This document shows, one piece after another, positions 15,419-18,497 of a stretch of 18,497 bases of DNA; position 1 is the first letter of the stretch, and each line of letters starts with the position of its first letter. Source of the stretch: Lentisphaeria bacterium (GTDB lineage: Bacteria; Verrucomicrobiota; Lentisphaeria; Victivallales; UBA1829). The notes beneath the pieces are model-generated. The model had not been told where the DNA came from. It searched no databases and saw only the letters and a list, made by a program, of their open reading frames with translations. The stretch covers positions 1 through 18,497 of the forward strand of contig DPDG01000003.1 in the NCBI GenBank assembly GCA_003526375.1. The letters run 5' to 3'. The position numbers and the translations under genes are program-made.

Positions 15419-15718
15419 TCCTCAAGGCGAAAAAGACCGACACCAAATACAACCGTACCGGTTTGGGCAAAGAAGTGAAAAAATACGGCTTGTTTGGACG
15501 ATGATCTGCCCACCGGTCAGAATCTTTGGGGAAACGGCAATGTGGAAAGAGATATTTGCCATATATGGGGGGGGAGATCGCTGGAGGACATCACGAAATT
15601 GTCGCTGCCGCCGCCGAGGCCGTCCGATAATTCCGCCGGTTGCTGGGAGCGGATCGTGATTGTCATCATCATTGCCATTATTGGCATCTTGCTGAGGTGG
15701 TGAAATTTTTGCTGTTGA
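15403..15718 (+). other. Decayed sequence with short open fragments
   Basis: No intact gene is present. A plus-strand fragment ending at TGA 15502-15504 reads ILKAKKTDTKYNRTGLGKEV and partly overlaps the WYL remnant on the other strand. A later open fragment ends with ERIVIVIIIAIIGILL, which resembles a pilin-like hydrophobic helix and shares DNA wording with the gene at the window start. A run of eight G residues lies at 15567-15574. No fragment has a good start site or full domain; I read the stretch as eroded coding DNA. Confidence 0.4.
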
Positions 15719-15922
15719 CTCGCACTATTCCGGAATGCCGGAGGATTTTTGCTTTATCCGTTATCTTGTGGCAGAAATACAAACGGCGCAAATTCGATTG
15801 AAGTGCAAACCGTTTATATACACTGGCATGACGGAGATATTGCCGATTTGAAAAAGCAGGGCTTTGAAGCAGATTCCAGAAAGTGCGGGACGAATGTTGA
15901 CTTTCTCCTCGAAAAACAGTAA
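15719..15922 (+). pseudogene. C-terminal remnant of an unrecognised protein
   Basis: A 67-codon open frame runs without a start codon of its own from just after a TGA (15716-15718) to TAA at 15920-15922. Parts read NAGGFLLYPLSCG, IEVQTVYIHWHDGDIADLKK and CGTNVDFLLEKQ, which look like real protein sequence. The segment before it in another frame (EIFAVDSHYSGMPEDFCFIR) may belong to the same broken gene. I do not recognise the family. A good RBS-like GGAAAGGAGA follows at 15929-15938 with no start codon at usable distance, suggesting that a following gene has been lost. Confidence 0.4.
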
Positions 15923-16420
15923 AAAACGGAAAGGAGATCAGACCGAAACGTATATTTACAGTATATACAACTAACTTAATAACAGGGATTTATGTGAAAA
16001 TAAAAATGGTGCGCCCACAAGGAATGTTCCAACTTTTTTTCTTGAACTAAAAAGAAACATAAAGTTTTCTTTTTAGACTCAAAAGTATCATATTTGGCTC
16101 TTTGCTGTGTTCGGAAAGCAACATTGTCAAACGGCACTTTTTACCACTTTCGATCCTCAAAATGGCACCGATTGACACCTCCTCTTAAGAGCCTCATATC
16201 CGGGCACCATATCCTCAAAGCTGCACAAAGTGCCACTTATTACCATTTCAATAAGCTTTCATCCCCTTACAACACTTTCAATATACTCCACTGTCGTATA
16301 TATTGCAAATCTCATCAATGATTTTTTAGGAGGATGCGAACTCTATATCACTTTCAAAATTTTAATACGTATTTTAATTTAAATAATGTAAATTAAATAG
16401 CTATCGAATAAATCATCCCT
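15923..16420. other. AT-rich non-coding stretch with hairpin and degenerate repeats
   Basis: I see no convincing gene. A TTG-started frame at 16094-16321 is probably chance. The stretch holds an AT-only hairpin (16047-16076), scattered CACTTTC-type repeats (16132-16355), and an AGGAGG directly abutting an ATG at 16335 that opens only 20 codons with no spacing. Composition differs from the methyl-cycle operon to the left. Confidence 0.5.
16047..16076. repeat. 11-bp perfect inverted repeat (hairpin)
   Basis: CTAAAAAGAAA (16047-16057) pairs with TTTCTTTTTAG (16066-16076) around an 8-nt loop. A flanking TTGA/TCAA pair extends it with small mismatches to about 16042-16080. It has no GC-rich core, so it is a poor terminator. 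Confidence 0.65.
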
Positions 16421-16455
16421 AAAACAGGCAAGCGTTTTATGACTTGCCTGTTTTT
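16421..16455. terminator. Bidirectional rho-independent terminator
   Basis: A 12-bp stem, AAAACAGGCAAG (16421-16432) with CTTGCCTGTTTT (16443-16454), has a 10-nt loop and a T run on each strand. It sits 28 nt past the stop of the minus-strand unknown gene and would end its transcript. Confidence 0.88.
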
Positions 16456-16482
16456 GAAATGTAGTATACTGCAAATTCAAGT

Positions 16483-17898
16483 TCAAGATTGCGGAAAATA
16501 CTGATTATATCCTTCAGGTATGTCAATATTATTTTCTTCTGCCAATTTTCTCAATTCATCGGGAGTAATTTCTTTGACTTTCATATCTGACAGGAGAGTT
16601 CCCGGATACATCACGCCGTCCCAATTATAATCACATTTTGCTCTTTGGGCTGACGTTATCAACAGGAAACGGGCAGCTGTCTTTTCACGTTCGGAAATTG
16701 TTGCAGGAAAAAATTTCATTGCAAAGGCAATATCCTGTTCCGAAGCGGAGTCTATGAGAATATATCTGTCCTGCACCAGCAAATGGCTATCATTCAAACT
16801 GCTGCGATTGAAAGTATCGAGATATTCAGAATCGTCAATCACACAGACTGCAACAATAGATGTATCAGAAAAACTCATCCTCATTATTCCTGGATTATGC
16901 GATATAATTACATGCAAGGTGGACAAGTTTTCAATGCGATCCTCACCCCATAACGGCATCTCAGAACAACTTGGCGGCGGGATATATAGCTTCGTTGCAA
17001 CAGTATTATTTTTACTGCGGCAGATATAACTGCACGGCAGGAGAAGAGTTTTTTCTCCAACCGGAACCATTTCAATCCGGTAAGTTTCGGGGTTCAAACC
17101 TCGAATTTTGCAAATATCAAACTGCTTCCCATATTTGATTGTTTCCGGAGGCAAAATCATTTTTTGGGGCGTGTGGTCTTTATGTGGATTCGATAAATAC
17201 ATCAACTTCCACTTCTGTGCAATATCGTATTTTTCATCCAATATTTTAGCTATTTCATATTCCTCTTCATAAAAACCGTATCCATCCATTCCGTAAGCAG
17301 CTAAAGTTTCATCAGGAAGCAGATAACGCAAAAATAAAAAAGGGGTTTTCCATGGAACGCTTCCCACAAAACCTGTCGGTGTATCTTCTTTCTTTACTTG
17401 CGGATCTCCTGTGAAAAAATAATTGAATGGAAAGTTACTTTGCACTATTGGACAATCAACCTGAATGCCAAAATCGAAATAATAACCTTTATTTTTGTGT
17501 CTATATTGAAATAAACTATCAATTTCTCCACTGGTCTGGTTATTTATCATACAATCATAAATGAACTCATTAACACGGGACATCTGGATAATTCTACCGG
17601 ATTGTTCCCAGTCACAATTCATCACAAACAGTTTCTGGGAGGAGAGTTCCTTGCAAACGGTTTCAAGTAATTCTTGAGGACTACTCCTTTTTAAGCTTCT
17701 TTCCTGTATCAGTCTCTCATATTTAGCTTCTTCCTGTTTTCTGAACTGGCGGTCGATAGCGGAAAGATCCAGTACTATTGGTCTGGGAGGAATATAATGT
17801 CCACTTGGAGGTTGAACATATTCCCACTTGCCTGTTTCATGATTATAACTTTTCTGTGCCATTGTATTTTCCTGTGCTCCTGGAGTTTTTTGTGCCAT
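16483..17898 (-). CDS. AT-rich protein of unknown function (about 470 residues)
   Basis: I do not recognise this family. From ATG at 17898 it has 471 residues; a GTG at 17976 would give 497. Two nearby ATGs (17898 and 17862) both begin MAQK and each has a plausible RBS (AGAGG; CAGGA), because the start region is partly duplicated. The product looks soluble, with no signal peptide or membrane segment. The N-terminus is Pro/aromatic rich (GKWEYVQPPSGHYIPPRP), followed by a charged helix (QFRKQEEAKYERLIQERS). The middle has many Tyr/Phe and acidic patches (MDGYGFYEEEYEIAKILDEKYDIAQ). The C-terminus has a short helix-like end (EITPDELRKLAEENNIDIPEG). Its base composition is clearly more AT-rich than the flanking transporter and operon, suggesting horizontal origin. 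It lies between a transporter and decayed DNA and ends at a strong terminator. Confidence 0.75.
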   Translation of the reverse strand: MAQKTPGAQENTMAQKSYNHETGKWEYVQPPSGHYIPPRPIVLDLSAIDRQFRKQEEAKYERLIQERSLKRSSPQELLETVCKELSSQKLFVMNCDWEQSGRIIQMSRVNEFIYDCMINNQTSGEIDSLFQYRHKNKGYYFDFGIQVDCPIVQSNFPFNYFFTGDPQVKKEDTPTGFVGSVPWKTPFLFLRYLLPDETLAAYGMDGYGFYEEEYEIAKILDEKYDIAQKWKLMYLSNPHKDHTPQKMILPPETIKYGKQFDICKIRGLNPETYRIEMVPVGEKTLLLPCSYICRSKNNTVATKLYIPPPSCSEMPLWGEDRIENLSTLHVIISHNPGIMRMSFSDTSIVAVCVIDDSEYLDTFNRSSLNDSHLLVQDRYILIDSASEQDIAFAMKFFPATISEREKTAARFLLITSAQRAKCDYNWDGVMYPGTLLSDMKVKEITPDELRKLAEENNIDIPEGYNQYFPQS

Positions 17899-18019
17899 TG
17901 TCACGCCTCTGTTCATTTCTTTGAAGTAAATTGTATTATCGTAAAGTTGGATCTCAATACCGCCATGTTTGTTCACGATACTCCGGAATGATCAGCTTTG
18001 AAATCCGGTACTTTGCCTA

Positions 18020-18497
18020 TTAACTTTCAGGTGTCGATTGATTCAGGATCTGTCCGTTGTCGTCGGGGTCTTCGACGCGTTTTTCGAGGTCGATGAAGAG
18101 CTGACGTGCGTCACGGATGCCGCCGATCAGGAACCAGACCGTCGAGATGATTCCCACGATGCCCGGAATGACCAGCGCCGTAATGAAAAACTTGATCGTC
18201 CACCACTCGTGCGGCCACGGGTAGATTGCGTTCCAGACCACAATCGAAAGGAAGACGACCCCGATCTGGTAGACAATCGAATAGCCGAAGACCGAATAGG
18301 CGATGATCTTGTCCCCGAGCGTATATTCCTTCGTGATGCCGATGATTCTGCTGAAGACATTCCGGAGCGTCCAGCGTTCTTTCGGCGGCTCGGGAGCGTC
18401 CGCATAGATACCGCGGTGCAGAAGTTTGTCAAGATCGTAAGGCTTGTAGGTGAGGTACGAGCCGACGATGTAACCGCCGACGGAGAGGACCATGGAT
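18020..18497 (-). CDS. Sodium:solute symporter (SSS family), C-terminal part
   Basis: The frame stays open through the right edge, so the 5' part lies outside; the ATG at 18491-18493 is probably internal. About 158 residues are visible. The opening hydrophobic segment (VLSVGGYIVGSYLTYKPY) is followed by DLDKLLHRGIY, a cytoplasmic-loop wording I associate with SSS transporters of this lineage. Two more membrane spans follow (IIAYSVFGYSIVYQIGVVFL and FFITALVIPGIVGIISTVWF) separated by the aromatic WNAIYPWPHEWW. The tail is hydrophilic (RDARQLFIDLEKRVEDPDD). Such proteins import sugars or organic acids with Na+. Codon use is GC-rich, unlike the next gene downstream. The assignment rests on the tail only. 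Confidence 0.7.
   Translation of the reverse strand, partial: SMVLSVGGYIVGSYLTYKPYDLDKLLHRGIYADAPEPPKERWTLRNVFSRIIGITKEYTLGDKIIAYSVFGYSIVYQIGVVFLSIVVWNAIYPWPHEWWTIKFFITALVIPGIVGIISTVWFLIGGIRDARQLFIDLEKRVEDPDDNGQILNQSTPES

Noticed and set aside
16094..16321. 75-codon plus-strand frame
   Set aside because: TTG start without an RBS, and its sequence follows the degenerate repeats. Probably chance.
16130..16355. CRISPR array
   Set aside because: Repeat units are short, imperfect and irregularly spaced, and no cas gene is present.
14806..16480. Integration of a mobile element into the tRNA gene
   Set aside because: No integrase and no downstream copy of the tRNA 3' end (attR) is visible in the window, although the adjoining DNA is decayed and AT-rich.

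Overview
The window looks like a chromosomal segment of a Lentisphaerota (Verrucomicrobiota-related, Victivallis-like) anaerobe. This is inferred from gene style only: a prepilin-like secreted protein with a C-terminal RHG...FVDGH motif, a large signal-peptide DUF4838/carbohydrate-binding protein, LacI and WYL regulators, a sodium:solute symporter with a long C-terminal tail, and many Fe-S proteins. Most of the window is moderately GC-rich. About 15.7-18.0 kb is visibly AT-rich and lies beside the tRNA.

Layout. (1) 1-3.75 kb, plus strand: the end of a pseudopilin-like gene, then a 996-residue secreted DUF4838 protein, closed by a strong bidirectional terminator. (2) 3.77-9.52 kb, minus strand: a LacI-type regulator with a near-consensus promoter, a U32-family Fe-S protein, then three tandem, divergent QueG-like double [4Fe-4S] proteins with overlapping or nearly touching ends, then a small secreted protein of unknown role. 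(3) 9.74-10.75 kb, plus strand: a CaCA-family sodium/calcium antiporter. (4) 10.85-14.67 kb, plus strand: a compact methyl-cycle operon, metK (SAM synthetase), a PfkB-family kinase (probably adenosine kinase) and ahcY (SAH hydrolase). Together these would make SAM, cleave the SAH left after methylation, and remove the adenosine. (5) 14.81-14.92 kb: initiator tRNA-Met with promoter and terminator. (6) 14.92-16.48 kb: decayed DNA holding a WYL-regulator pseudogene with at least three frame breaks, plus-strand coding remnants, a hairpin and degenerate repeats. (7) 16.48-17.98 kb, minus strand: an AT-rich 450-500-residue protein that I do not recognise. (8) 18.02 kb to the edge, minus strand: the C-terminal end of a sodium:solute symporter.

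The best candidate for an undescribed system is the LacI / U32 / three QueG-like cassette. U32 proteins with Cys-bound clusters carry out oxygen-independent hydroxylations or act as chaperones for them, and QueG is a cobalamin-dependent reductase. A locally regulated operon with one U32 and three QueG-like members suggests an anaerobic redox modification or catabolic pathway whose substrate cannot be read from the sequence. A second point is that MetK and AhcY from the same operon both carry Ala/Lys-rich tails, and the MetK tail also has a Cys/Asp/His cluster.
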